This document shows, piece after piece, positions 47,868 to 60,159 of a stretch of DNA of 64,000 nucleotides; the first letter of the stretch is position 1, and every line of letters starts with the position of its first letter. The DNA is from Bradysia coprophila (taxonomy: Eukaryota; Arthropoda; Insecta; Diptera; Sciaridae): positions 7,110,140 to 7,174,139 of the forward strand of contig NC_050738.1 in NCBI RefSeq assembly GCF_014529535.1, in the 5' to 3' direction. The notes below the pieces were generated by a model, which was not told the DNA's origin, ran no database searches, and saw nothing but the letters and a program-made list of their open reading frames with translations. The translations under genes and the position numbers were made by a program.

Positions 47868-47945
47868 GGTAGCTCATTCGGTTAGAGCATCGCTCCGGGA
47901 AGCAGGAAGCCATGCTACACTTCGTCCAGGTTCTATTTTAGCGAA
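47868..47945 (+). other. Degenerate tRNA-like sequence (tRNA pseudogene or SINE head)
   Basis: GGTAGCTCATTCGGTTAGAG resembles a D-arm with internal promoter box A (stem GCTC/GAGC), and CCAGGTTCTATTTTA 40 bp later resembles a damaged B box. The anticodon stem and the acceptor stem do not pair convincingly, so it is not a working tRNA. There is no A-rich tail. It lies between two direct repeats of the CCTGT family. Confidence 0.45.
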
Positions 47946-47989
47946 TCAGATTCCCGAGAATTTCAAAAATTCTTTTGACCTGCCACTGA

Positions 47990-48150
47990 CGACAAGCATA
48001 TGACCAGTATTATTATCGGGTCTATTACTTCCATCGATCAAAGTATTTTTAATTGGTTGATTTCAAATCTTGTACTTCAATTTCTTTAACATGCATTTTT
48101 GCTATATATAGGACCATATTACGCAGAGCTTGTCATTATTTTTGTCGTCG
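47990..48150. mobile_element. CCTGT-family dispersed repeat, copy B (3'-truncated)
   Basis: Nearly identical to copy A from CGACAAGCATATGACCAGTA to TGTCATTATTTTTGTCGTCG, in the same orientation and about 800 bp away. The ATCGATAACAGATG and right terminal portion is absent. The similarity between A and B suggests recent movement or segmental duplication. Confidence 0.8.
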
Positions 48151-49931
48151 GTAAGTTTTGGGAAATTAATTCACCTAAAATAGACCCAGATTTATACACT
48201 AATGGTCCATAGATAAAGCGTAACGTTAAGCTTATCGAAGTCCTCATCAACATTTTTAGGTCCTCTTTTGTCGAATGACTTGTGTTACGTTGGAACCATA
48301 TACCCAAAAATACCATATCACCAGTTAATACACGCGTTCCGTCATTTTCCTTACTATTAAATATATATCGTTAACTGCTCTATGTTCGTGTCTCTAACAT
48401 TATTACTTTCACAAAGTCTCTTCGTATTTCTTTTGAGCATTAACAATGAATGGCATCCATTTTTCCCCCATAATTTTTAATCTCAACACACGTGTTGCCG
48501 TAATAAATAACAAATTTTAAAGTAAACAAAATTTCCTAATGTCAAACAGAAGGGCCCGGAATGTACAATATATTTGTAATGTGAATTCTAAATTGAAAAT
48601 CATTATTTCCGGGAAAAATCATATTTACCTCTCTATAAGATCCATATGTATGATTGCGGTGTATTTTGTCAATGATATGCTCTCACGCCCGAAATTTGAT
48701 TTACTTTCTTGTCGAGGTTGATATTCATCACATTACATTCACAAAAGAAAATTCTGTATTTTCTAGCAAGAAATCCGAAATATTGTGCACATTTCCACGA
48801 ATATACGTTCCGTACATCAATCATATCAATCGTAATTTACAATAAATAATTTAATTGAAAATGTAAATTCGAGGGTTGAATTTAACAATATATGAAAATA
48901 AACCGAAATAAAAATCTTAAGTTACCACCTCATAAAGCCGTTACCCAATTCTTCTTAATAAATTATTTCCCTTCGGGCAAAAATCATTGCCGTAGACAAG
49001 GCAGTCAGTAACCTATAAGATGTTTGATATTTGTCTGCCATATATATGGAATAAATACATATCTAACTATGCGAATTCTCTCGCGCACTTTATCAATTAC
49101 CATTGATTCTGTACGAGTCACAAATTCAAAATTCATATTTTATGTAATCACGATCGCAAGCGACGACGACAAGATACGCATTTTCCCTTCTGGCTATAGA
49201 AAAGAAAGAAAATCATAAAATAGGAACATCTGAAATTCACGAAATTGAACGAAAATATATTTTGTTTTATATTTTTTGGATTTGATGGATTTTCGTCGAG
49301 GATTTATTTTATGAATTGAAAATTGGGTATTTATCATTTCAGTGGCTCAATGGAGATTGGCATTGATTTGAATTCAGATGTAATTGAATATATTAATTAT
49401 CTTGTTTAGATTTGTGTATAAAATTATAATGAAAAGAGGGTGATATTGATTTTACCCCCAAGGGCTATTTCATTGTTCTGACTTAAAGTTATATCGACGA
49501 AATCATTTGCCGCAAAAGAATCAAATTAACAGACGCACAAATTTAAATCGCTTCATTGTTTTGTGTGGGTCCCTCAAGAACAATGAATTTTTAATAATTA
49601 CCGAAAGAGTTAAGTAACCTTTAAATTCTATACGGACAATATGCCCTTCAGCCTAGGATGGGTCGACGTGAAATTTGTTGTTTGTTACTCCGAATTTCTA
49701 CGTGTCAAAAATAATGATTCTCTATTATTAGACTATATCTACACCTTTATCATCATATAGGCAGATTTCGGTTCTGATCACTGATCTGACGTCCCGGAAT
49801 TTTAATAATTATCGAAAAGAAGTTTTTTTCGTTCGAAGCTGGTTTAAGTTTAGTCGGTCCAAACTATCTTATTTGGTTTTGATCGGGCCTCGTAAGGTTG
49901 TAATTGACATGAAAAAAGAAAAAAAGAAATA
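48151..49931. other. No gene recognised
   Basis: AT-rich DNA with frames of at most 65 codons. Nothing conserved seen. Confidence 0.4.
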
Positions 49932-50016
49932 TTTTGAAAAATCGTGTGCGAGTTCACCTTTGACGTTGTTGACAAATGCGTTGTTTTAGTACCGTGTGCC
50001 AAATTACCCCACGCCC
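49932..50016. repeat. Right half of the GTGAACTCGCACA foldback element
   Basis: TTGAAAAATCGTGTGCGAGT..GTACCGTGTGCCAAATTACCCC matches the right arm and flank of the element at 45761-45894. The left half is not adjacent; it lies 490 bp to the right. Confidence 0.8.
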
Positions 50017-50049
50017 TAGACATAAAAACTCAATACAATACACGGAAAA

Positions 50050-50140
50050 TAATTTGTTATCTCGTTTCACCATGTGTAAAAGTCCCTCAGGCTGAAGCCC
50101 TCGGATAATTTTACTCATCTGGATACGAGATAACAAATTA
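50050..50140. repeat. 91-bp foldback with GC-rich core
   Basis: AATTTGTTATCTCGT / ACGAGATAACAAATT are exact 15-bp inverted repeats. Pairing resumes inside (TGTAAAA / ATTTTAC) and closes on CTCAGGCTGAAGCCCTCGG, a GC-rich mini-hairpin. Confidence 0.85.
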
Positions 50141-50240
50141 CCTCCCTTGTATAATAACCTGCTATTTCACACTTTTTCTGTATCTGGGTCAAAAACGTCA
50201 CATTCTCTCATTAGATAGAGAGCCAAAACAAAATATATAT

Positions 50241-50297
50241 TACACACTTGTCATGAAGAAGTCGAGGCTTGCCGAGACTGATAGTGACAAGTGTGTA
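50241..50297. repeat. 57-bp foldback with GC-rich core
   Basis: TACACACTTGTCA / TGACAAGTGTGTA are exact 13-bp inverted repeats around a loop holding GTCGAGGCTTGCCGAGAC, similar in style to the cores at about 50090, 57540 and 58255. Confidence 0.85.
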
Positions 50298-50507
50298 CTC
50301 TATTTTATCACATAAGCGAAAACGAGACAACAACATAGAACTGAAGTGTAATTTTTGAATTTTTGAACTTCTAGTTAAGTAATTTTGACAACCGGACACC
50401 GCGCGTATGTGATAAACAATTTTACCTTACTTTGGAGGTAATATCGATCTTTCGCCTCTAGGGTTGAAAGAGTCTACCGCGCCCGTAAGGTAATAAATAT
50501 TATGCAC

Positions 50508-50607
50508 GTAACGGTGAACTCGCACACGCAAGTTTATTGCTGCAAATACTTTTTAGCCATGTCATCGACTTAATGACTCCTTTTACAAAATTTTGGTATG
50601 ACTTTTG
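50508..50607. repeat. Left half of the GTGAACTCGCACA foldback element
   Basis: ACGGTGAACTCGCACACGCA..CATGTCATCGACTTAATGAC..CTTTTACAAAATTTTGGTAT matches the left arm and interior of 45761-45894 but lacks the right arm. With 49932-50016 it makes up one element in swapped order. Confidence 0.8.
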
Positions 50608-53600
50608 GTGCTCCAGAAGATAGTATATGTTGAATGTTGACCACGATGGTGGAGAAGAGGTCGCGCTCTGCTTCACCTGGATCAAAAATACACCTTTTTC
50701 GTCCTAGTGACATAATGTACTATTATGCCTCTAAGTAATAAATGTTGCTAAAATAGCATCTATCACTCGGTGGCAAACAATGTCTTTCACAAAAAACTGC
50801 CAACGAAAGTTTTACTTTTCCTCACTGAGTATGAACCTAAATTGAGGCCTTACGGTGTCCTTGCACAACAGGAACTGCACGAAGGTAATCTGCAGATTTT
50901 AGATTTTTAGAAAAATATACTATGAAATTGTGGATCTACTTCGATTTGCGATATTGCGATGTGCTCCAATTCGTCACGACATTAATAGTTATTTACGTAT
51001 CGTTGTGGACGGTCTATTTTAGGCACACAAATAATTTCTAATTGACCTATCCCTAATTAATCAAACCAAATTAATCCAATGTGAGTCGCTTTATGAAGCC
51101 TCAATCCAATGAGAAAAAAAACGTTTCCGACAAAGGTATTCACATTTAAAGCAGGCACAAAAAAGCGTCTGTAATTAGCAATAGGTATGCGAACAATTGG
51201 AAATCGAAATGAAATGCAAAACAACTGCTAACTCTTTTCCGACGCTGCAAACTTGAAATAAAATTTTAAAGAATTCCCTCACGAATCTTTTAAAATATAA
51301 AAGTCGAAACATAGAATTGCAATTTGGCAAGAAATAAGCGAGTATATTGCTAAACTGTTGCTCTGTCGATAGACATTGGAATGTTTCGCCACCAATTCCA
51401 GCACAAAGTGAAATCAATTTTTCATTCAGCATGTTAAAAAAAATCTATATTTTGTTTACCTTAATCTTACCCATAATTCCATCGCTACCCAAATAAAATA
51501 CAGATGAAGATAAATACGATGTAAAAGGTATGATGTGATCCGATTTTTTTTCCTTTCAAAAAGAAACAGACGAACGAGACTGAAATAAAATCGCTATGGT
51601 TTTCTATGTTCACATTATTCTTTTTGTTGAGTGGTTCAAAAAGAAAGAAGTAGAAAAAAAAATGGGGACAGAGGGGATGTTGAATATTCTGTACACCGAA
51701 TACAAATATATCTGATGGAGATAAAATATGTCTACATTGTTATTACCCAACGCTGCTTACCGAATTTTTATTTATTCGCTACAATGAAATAAAATATGGA
51801 ACATAGGAAGGTGTAAAGAGCCGTACATGATAAATAACCGAATTATATGAACCTGACCGAACGACTGTATAAATCAAATAAAGTTCTGACAGTCTGTTAA
51901 CAACGCGTAGAAAATTGAGTGTTTGGTATTAAGCTGGTGCTGTGTGTTTTTCGCATCCACTTTTGTATGAACTTCGATGAAGACAAAACATTTAATTTCC
52001 TTAAGTGAACTCACTGGTAACAGGTGAATGTGATTGCTTTTTCTATATTAAATACGCTGAGAATTCCGACCCGACTGTAAGAAAACGTACGAAAATGGTA
52101 ATATTATACAGTAGATGGAAAACTATTCGAAGAAAAAAATATGCTTTCGGTACATAAATCCGAACACTATTTAAAGTAATGACTTTACATTCTTCACAAG
52201 ATGCTGGTTGAATAAATTGTGACGGTGGCTTAGCAATGTTTAGTAAATAGATTTTGTTTAATGATCAACAATTTGTAATAGGCTGTCGGTAAATTGATGT
52301 ACCATTCAGCGACGACCAACAATCTATCACTTTTTTCGTGTTAAATTAATATGAAATCTTTTACTTCATTTGTTTTAACAAAAAAAATCAATATAAGACT
52401 ATAATCAGCCAACGATTAGCGTTTATTTTTGTTGTCGTTGCCGATAACAGATGATGACTCGTAATGCGCGCCTGTCATCGCTTCCTCAATGGAGTGGATA
52501 TTTCGATCGAGTTTAGGGGTGAGACTCAATTATGTGTGACCCTGGTACAATCATCCCATAATTTAGGAATACATGGCTGTGAACAAGTATTTCTTGTGGA
52601 CCTGTGGTAATTCTTCCATCCCAGAGAGAAAATATGTGAAAGACATATTAGCATTGCCCATTTTTGTAGCAAGAGCCAGTTACAACACTTTTTTCCTTTG
52701 GTATGATTCTATGTTGACAACATAGAATACTACACGAACGTTGTACAAAAATTTGATTTTTAGTAAGAAATTAGATACAGCGTCTATATCTCGTATTAAT
52801 CACTGTGTGTATCGATGCGACATACAGAAATTTTTCATTTTGCATTCTGATTAAAAATTAGGATTAAGATTATTCTGTTGAAAATTTCTGCACATTCAGA
52901 CCGGAAGCTCATTATGAATTCTTTTGTCATTCACTGTCATTCGCTCGAATTTCTTTTGCTGTTTGTACTTTATGTTTCTACGGGGTTTCCTTTATTGACA
53001 AGTATCTGCAGTCAAACAACGGAAAATTATAAAGAAACAACTAATTAAATCCTTGTCAATGTATTCCGTATGGATTTCTGTACTATGGATATCACGGAAT
53101 CAGATATGTATCTCGTCGTTATAACTGACAATACCGTAGATATTTGTCTCTTCTGGGAAAAAAAATGTACGAATTACATCTTTGAATACTCTCGAATGAA
53201 AAGAAAAGATCAATCTTGAAAAATTCTGTATTTCTATAATAAATATAGGCCACTACGCTCGTCATATATATATATACCATCCATAAAATGTATTTATATA
53301 TACACTCAACACTCTCCTCCCACTCAATCTCTTCATTATTTTTGTCATTCAAAGTGTTTGTACATTTTTATTTATTTATTTTGTTCCAATTCCAGCAGTG
53401 TTACTGTATATCGGAAAAGATTCTTGTCTCTGATCTTGATAAAAGAAAACAAGATTAGCGAATAAATAACAGTAGAAAATTTATCGAGTCTTATTCCAGC
53501 GTGTTGCTTTTTTAATTAATTAGTTTTGGTGTGTTGTCTTACGTATTCTTGGGTATTAGTCTTGAAATTGGATAAATCTTTTGTTGGGGTGTGAGCTGTA

Positions 53601-54755
53601 GATGTACGTATTATGTGTGTGTGTGCTCTCATTTTCTTTTATGTACTCTGCACGGCAGTGTTTCAATCTATTTTGTTTTAATCAAAAGTTTTAAACTTAC
53701 AAAGTGGCACAGTATGAGAAAAAAATAATTGTCGAACGAAAGACTTTTATTAGGATTCATGAAAGGCATTATTTGCTTTTAGCACACTTTGCAAAAGTTT
53801 AAAATCAATAACAATTTCGGTAATGGCTTGGATAAAACTAATAATTAAGCTAAAAGTCCGGATTTTATGGAACGATTGTTTGAATTGCAAGTCGAAATTA
53901 AAAGTGATGTCATCTATCATACCTTCCTTAAATTTTTTAACCTTTCAGATACGTAGAAACGTATCACGATTTACAGGTATAGTCATCAAAACGTGAACTT
54001 CTCTTGTTTAACCATTGCCGATACAATGGTATTTTACACTAGGTCAGATCTAGGGTGGGTCAGATCCCTTGACTGTCTGGATTTCTCAATAGTATTTTTA
54101 TTGGTAAATGATTTATTCCAATGATTTATTTCAATGAAATGTAATTTTGATGGCCACAAAAACATCATTAGAAGAACTACTAGAGCGGTCTAAATCTCGT
54201 ATTAATAATTTAATTGTGTTTAGTTTCATTGAAAATCTTAAAAATGACGCATGTATTCGATAAAAGTTAAACTCGTGTGAATTGCAGCCTTTGCTTCGCT
54301 CTAGCCGCAACTTCACACTCGTTGTTTTTCGTTTTTTTAACAAAAAATATACTATAGAAATAGATACAAAAAATTCTTTTAGCAACAACAGCTAGATCGA
54401 CAGACCAACACTAATATATCTTGGAACCTAACATCAGGAATTACGTTCACCACCACACAATTTTTTTTTTAATCGGTTGAGAATTACTCCAGTTACAGTG
54501 TTAGCAAAGAGTAGAAAGGGCTTTTATTGAGTACTACTCCAAATTTTAATGGAATTAATTTGTCATTGAATGACGCTCAGTAAGAACTATGTTCTAGTTG
54601 AGTTGTGTTCTTGAACATATTTTTGAAATAATAATAATAATAAATGTTAATTTCGGCATATCGTGCCAATCGTGAGTCAAGTCATTCAACTTGATAAGTT
54701 GATATCTGCAACTGGACCGAATACTGGTAGTTCTATATGAACAATCTTTGGTTCA
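50608..54755. other. No gene recognised; scattered repeat fragments
   Basis: Over 4 kb of AT-rich DNA. A fragment at about 52348-52490 (ATCTTTTACTTCATTTG..TTTTGTTGTCGTTGCCGATA..CAGATGATGACTCG) belongs to the dispersed CCTGT-related family. Short TA and AAT microsatellites lie near 53263 and 54627. No coding exon could be supported. Confidence 0.4.
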
Positions 54756-54958
54756 CCTGTTACAGACGGCAGGCACATGACCAGTGTTATTATCTGGTCT
54801 ATTACTTCCATCGTCCAAAGTATTTGTAATTCGTCGATTTCAAATCTTGTCCTTCAATTTTTGTAACATGCATTTTCGCTTATAAAGGACAATATTACCC
54901 AGAACTTGCCATTATTTTTGTCGTTGTTATCGATAACAGATGAATAGTATGTGACAGG
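54756..54958. mobile_element. CCTGT-family dispersed repeat, copy C (full length)
   Basis: Starts CCTGTTACAGACGGCAGGC and ends AGTATGTGACAGG, imperfect inverted termini. It is flanked by TTCA on both sides (54752-54755 and 54959-54962), a possible 4-bp target duplication. The body is a diverged version of copies A, B and D. Confidence 0.8.
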
Positions 54959-55082
54959 TTCAACTGGGTCTAATGCAATTAACTGAAATGACGTTCACTG
55001 CCATCTACCGGCATGAACACAGATTGCATAATACAGATCACTTTAGGTATTCTCACCCATAATATTATAAAATATGTTTATT

Positions 55083-55625
55083 GGAGGTCCATCTTCATAC
55101 AAAAGGTCATTTTATTGTGAATTTGATGAGAAAGGCATGAAAATTGCACCATCTATAAAGATTGAAATTTTGAACATTTTTGGATGGGGTGCCCAAAACA
55201 AAATTTGCTCCCCAACTTCTCCGCTGACCCCCCTTCAAAGTTTTCGATGTAGAGGTAACTTTGATGAATTTCTGTGAAGCGATTATTGAAGCCACATAGG
55301 CCATATGGGGTTCAAACGAAAGCTGAAGGTTCAAATTTTTTTTAGTGGAAAAAATTTCCCAACTTTTCCGTTCTTCCCACAGTTTTTCCGATTTTCCGAA
55401 AAATTGAAATTTTAAATTTAAGGTTAAAGTTAAAAGATATTATTGTTTACTATCGAAATTCCAGACTTTTTCCCATACAAACCATATTTCGAACTTCGCA
55501 CATGCAGCAACCATCTTGTTAGGCACCCTATCCAAAAATGTTCAGAATTTCAATCTTTATCGATGGTGCAATTTTCACGCCTTTGTCATCAAATGCACAA
55601 AAAATTCAGTTTGAACCTCCACTAG
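55083..55625. repeat. 543-bp inverted-repeat element with about 115-bp arms
   Basis: The left arm (55083-55197) and right arm (about 55510-55625) are imperfect reverse complements. Both hold AAAATTGCACCATC-ATAAAG and TTGAAATT-TGAACATTTTTGG (or the mirror). The spacer of about 310 bp is unrelated. Small frames here follow the arms. Best read as a foldback element or an inverted pair of one repeat. Confidence 0.8.
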
Positions 55626-57513
55626 TTGACTTGTAGATGAAGATTGTGTATTTCATTTGAAATTGTTGTTTTTCAGTGAGATTTCGGTCCGCTTGGGAAC
55701 CTACTGTTAGTTCTGTCGTAACGCCAAGTAAAGATTGCTGTACGCTTATTTGGCGGACCAAGAAAAATCTGTGGCAATATTTTGACAGACCGCGGACACC
55801 AGCACTGCAAATGGGGTATCAATGAAAAGCTTAGACAATGTATGTTACGACTAGCATGTTAGGTTCCCATTAAGCGTCATCAGTACCAGCCCAGACCTGT
55901 CTAAAGTTCACACAGATTTTGAAAATTTTTCTTGCAGATTTCTGCAAACATATCAATGAATTAAATTAAACTAGGCATGACCCGAAACTACTTGAACTCA
56001 GCTTTCCAACGAGCCCACTCTCGCCCGGGACGATCGTTTATGATGGCCAAAAAATTCGGATAAAAATCACCATTTTACTAACTTCGGAGATGTTCAACCA
56101 GCAACCAGGTGTGGCTAGAGACCGTGTGAGGCCTGTTTTGAGGTCTACTGGCAAAGACCTTTCAAACCATGTATATATCAATCCCAGGCGAAATGGGTCC
56201 GATTTTGGTAGGCGTCTTTTCAAAAGAATCCCTCAGAACGAAAAATGTTGTTTCCTACCAGTAAACCTAACTGACTGGAAATTACACTTAAGGTTTCCAC
56301 TAATAAAGAAGTTGAAGTCAATGGTATGTACTACCCTATCTAATAAATGTAAATTTAAAATTCAACGGTCGTATTTTATTTAGTTTTTTCTTTTCTAAAC
56401 AAATGCTCGGGATAGCATCGAGATAGGGGAAAATATCAAAAAGAACTTTTTTTGAACTACACGAAAATATATCTGAATACAAACCAGAATGATTGAATGT
56501 GGCAGTAATGTAAGTTAAAATAGAAGGAATAGATTATAATAAATTAAAAGCATCCACTCTTATGAATTTTAAGCGAAACAACTCAACATAGAGTTCATTA
56601 TCATAGCTTTCTGATAAAGCATACCAACTCCTATCCTATATTATAATTAGCTTCTTCGAGTTTCACTTGTATCGACTTTAGATGAACAAAAAAGACTGAT
56701 TCTAAGATGTAAATAATTTTGAAGAAAATTTCTGTTTTTCCACAGCTACTTTTCAATCTTAGTATAACGACTTTCATCGCACAGATAGCTCGAGATTAAA
56801 ACATTTCCACTTTTAGCATATCATCCTCAAAAACATATACCCTTCATTTACAACAAGTTAATATTCATTCTCACATTTTCATTCCTGACTGAACCAAATT
56901 AATGTTAATGATTATTATGTACAGTCTGCTGACTCCTTTTCAGAGAAATTTTAAACATTATTCTGTTTCGTACAAATATGTTTTGAGATTCATCATTTAC
57001 AGAGCGTCACATATTTTGATACTCGATGTTTGGATAAACCCACACATATTCGGCTGGAATGTTTGGAATTAGAATGGATAAATATTTCATTACCGGAGTG
57101 TTATTTAATGTTTCACATAAGCCCGTTTTATATGGTACTTTGCAATGATTTTACTCTTGAACGCTTTGGTTGCGTACATCTGCGTTTATTGTACGGTGTT
57201 AAAAAAAATGTCAAATTTATAAGTATTTGAAATATTTTATTTAAACGAGAGTTTTTACGACGGGAACCCTCCGATCATCATTGTGATTTGTAGCAAGAAT
57301 AATTTAACCACAGGAAATTAATATGGAAACGCAATAAAAAGATGTTACGTAAGATCAGTCGTCCAGTAAAAGCCATGTACGCAACGCTATTCATGTTTTT
57401 ATCTGACTAGAACGATAACCTCGAGCTTATTTCCCTAGGGAGGTTTTACTTATCTCGATATATCTATTCTCGACAGATAAAATATGGTATGCACCTATTG
57501 CCAGACTGTTATT
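55626..57513. other. No gene recognised; possible decayed element
   Basis: 55970-56330 is less AT-rich (GAGCCCACTCTCGCCCGGGA, TGGCTAGAGACCGTGTGAGG) and open on both strands for 61-97 codons, as in remnants of mobile elements, but no motif is recognised. The rest is AT-rich. Confidence 0.35.
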
Positions 57514-57573
57514 TTGGCGTGTAGAGATTATTGCCCACGCCTTCGGCTCTGGCAATAATGTCCTACACGTCAA
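57514..57573. repeat. 60-bp foldback with GC-rich core
   Basis: TTGGCGTGTAG..ATTATTGCC is mirrored by GGCAATAAT..CTACACGTCAA around the loop CACGCCTTCGGCTCT. A related core word (CAGGCTCAAGCCAAAGGCGTGGG, split by mismatches) recurs at about 57632-57654. Confidence 0.8.
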
Positions 57574-57723
57574 AAGAGTTCTACTACTCTATCGTGTTTT
57601 CACTTTTTGTACTTTTTAGAAAAAGCTCTTTCAGGCTCAAGCCAAAGGCGTGGGAAATAATCCCCATCGAAGCAACAAGTAAATAAAGCAAAATGTCTTT
57701 CTAGACGAATACTGTGTTGAATA

Positions 57724-57990
57724 ATAGTTATTTGTTTACCGATGGAGAAAATATGAAATTCCAACTAGAACGATGTTTGCTCGAGTTGGAATTTACTATT
57801 TCCTCTAGAGGTGAACACAACGTTTTTCATGCATGCATGTTGTGTTTTGACGTTTTTCTCCACGAAACGAAAACATCTGTTTGCTATTTTCGATAACATA
57901 AACAAAGAGACAGCTTCAATGAGAAAAGCTCTATTTTCTTACCACGTGAGAGAAAGTGCTATACTTTTTTCACGAGAAATGTCATTCAAC
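57724..57990. repeat. Second copy of the GAGAAAATA-GAAATTCCAAC repeat
   Basis: Shares TTATTTGTTTACCGATGGAG, AAATTCCAACTAGAACG and its internal mirror CGAGTTGGAATTTACTATTT, and the later AGAAAAGCTCTATTTTCT and ACGAGAAATGTCATTC stretches with 39090-39330, though rearranged. No protein. Confidence 0.7.
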
Positions 57991-58230
57991 AAGTTGTTGT
58001 GCATGAAAATCTATTACTTCTATTGTTTAGAGTTTGACACTGAATCCTCTACTTCATTGGTGTAGATTTTTGTATATAAAGACAGTAGTAACGAAACTCT
58101 AATGGTTATCCTTAATATCATAATGGTTGTTCTTGGTTGTTCTTGACCATCTTAGAAATATTGTGAAAACAAAATGACGTGATAGAAAATAGTATTTTAC
58201 ATGACTAGGGATAAAAAGATGAAAAGTAGA

Positions 58231-58289
58231 GTTTCCGTGTGAATTTTGTTGATCCGAGGCGAAGCCGAGGTCAATAAACACACGAAAAC
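58231..58289. repeat. 59-bp foldback with GC-rich core
   Basis: GTTTCCGTGTG..TTGATCC is mirrored by TCAAT..CACACGAAAAC with small mismatches around GAGGCGAAGCCGAGG. Another member of the group of short hairpins with a GGCGAAGCC-like centre. Confidence 0.75.
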
Positions 58290-58351
58290 GTTTAAATTAA
58301 GTATTTGTGACTGGAATTCCTGCAGATTTATGTACCTAAAAGTAGCCTATT

Positions 58352-58446
58352 TTCTTCAGCTGATTTTCAGCTTGTCCACACAATCAACACTGTTTATACG
58401 TCTTTACCCAGTTTTACCATACGCGAACGTGTAGCAGCTTCAACTG
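58352..58446. mobile_element. Partial MITE related to the CAGCTGTTTTTCAGC family
   Basis: CTTCAGCTGATTTTCAGC..CCACACAATCAACACTG..ACGTCTTTACCCAGTTTTACC..CGAACGTGTAGCAGCTTCAAC matches the interior of the copies at 60386 and 62670. Outer ends are missing. Confidence 0.7.
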
Positions 58447-59948
58447 AATTTTGTTTCTCTGTAAGCATAACTATTGAAGCGTTATAATGAGTTTTACTCC
58501 TCCACGGAAAATTCGTGGACATTTTCTGTATCGATGGAATTTATCTGAATCAATGACATGCGACTGTGGCGCACCACACCAAACTATGGAAAATTTTAGG
58601 CGGCCTAGAAGGGCTAACAGGTATGGATGAGGGAGCGGTTGAATGGCTGTTGAATCTTAACCTCAATGTTTGAACATTTGACGATTCTTTTTTATGATTT
58701 AGTTTATTACATCCGGTGATATGTTTATTGTAAACGCCATACGATAAATAAATACGCCTCCATGACATTAAATGAAACTTCCATTTCAAAATTGGCGTGT
58801 GGAGATTTGATATCTCTCCATTTTGTAAACCATATTACATTCTCTATCGCCTTAACATAAAGTTTAAATTGGAAGGATAACCATAACCAACCTTACATCT
58901 AGAATTTATTGAAAATGAAGATAATGTTGATAATGTTACTTAAACTTGCAAACTGATGTATCTATCACAACGAACATTATCGTCTTCAATCTAAAATTTT
59001 AATAAACTCTGTGAAGCATAGAGAACTTTCTCTGTACCATAAATATATTGCTGTTGTACTTCAATACACATGGGACCATCAAAAATGGGTAATGGGCTGC
59101 TATAAAACATATTAAAAAAAGGAAATTCTACGATCAATAATCTATTAATCATTTGTTATGTCGACCGTGCTATCGACCATTTTTACTCGCAAAAAACAAC
59201 TCCAATCAATTTCAGCAAAATAATTTTTGATAATTTTTTTCTGTATTACAGATTGTCCTAGATCGACACATCGATAACAAGATGAATTGAAATGAATATT
59301 TCATTTTATTCGGGCGTGTACGATCAAGATGAAATCAGCCATTTTATATCCATATGGACCACTACGAGGAAATGGATGTTGTCGTATGCTACATGTTAAA
59401 CATTTGGCGGTGACGAGTGGTATATACACATTGGTTAGTGGAATTTCTCTTTCAAAATATATTTAACGTGAGACAGGTGCTAGTAGTTTTATATATTTTT
59501 GGTTATGTTGTGAATTTCACAATGCGGATTGAATGCAGAAATTTTTCAATTATAACTTTTCGATTAAAGCGTTTGGTTGTGTCGAGTAGCATAATCAGAC
59601 GAAGTCAAAGTATATTGCAGGGAAAGTGGTATGAAGCAAGGTGAAAATGTTGGCATTTTCAACTGAAAATAGTAAATGAATTTTGGTGTATTTCGTTTCA
59701 TCTAATAATTCAAGTGCAGATGTACTTCAGTTTTTGATTTGGAAATTATTCTGAGAAGTAGATGTTTCGTGAATTCTATTTCATAAAGAAGCCTTATAAA
59801 TCTAATATAAACAAAATTTCGAAAATGAAATTGTTTTTGATGTCAACGTCAACAGAGTGTTTGGTTATCACATATATGTCTTGATAGACTTCAATTTTCT
59901 ATCCTTCAGTAATCAGTTTTCCTGAGAATACCTTTCTATGTTCACATA

Positions 59949-60159
59949 GCATCACGGCAGAGTAAAATAAACCAGGCAGTAGCGGTTCATTTTCGAAACG
60001 TCAAATAAGGGACCTAATACACGGGATGAAAATGAACTCAAATGAACGCTGACATAAATTGAAAAATTTTATTCGCAAATTATCAAGGGCAACTAGATTA
60101 TTCAGGTCCCTAGTCAAACAAGCGCTCCTGCCTGGTTAACTTTACTATGTCGTGATAGC
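59949..60159. mobile_element. 211-bp TIR element
   Basis: The left end GCATCACGGCAGAGTAAA..ACCAGGCAG is mirrored by CTGCCTGGT..TTTACTATGTCGTGAT, about 35 bp with a few mismatches. Inner AAGGGACCT / AGGTCCCT words also pair. It has no coding capacity. Confidence 0.75.

Noticed and set aside
47868..47945. Functional tRNA gene
   Set aside because: Only the D-arm/box A region fits. The B box is damaged and the acceptor and anticodon stems do not pair.
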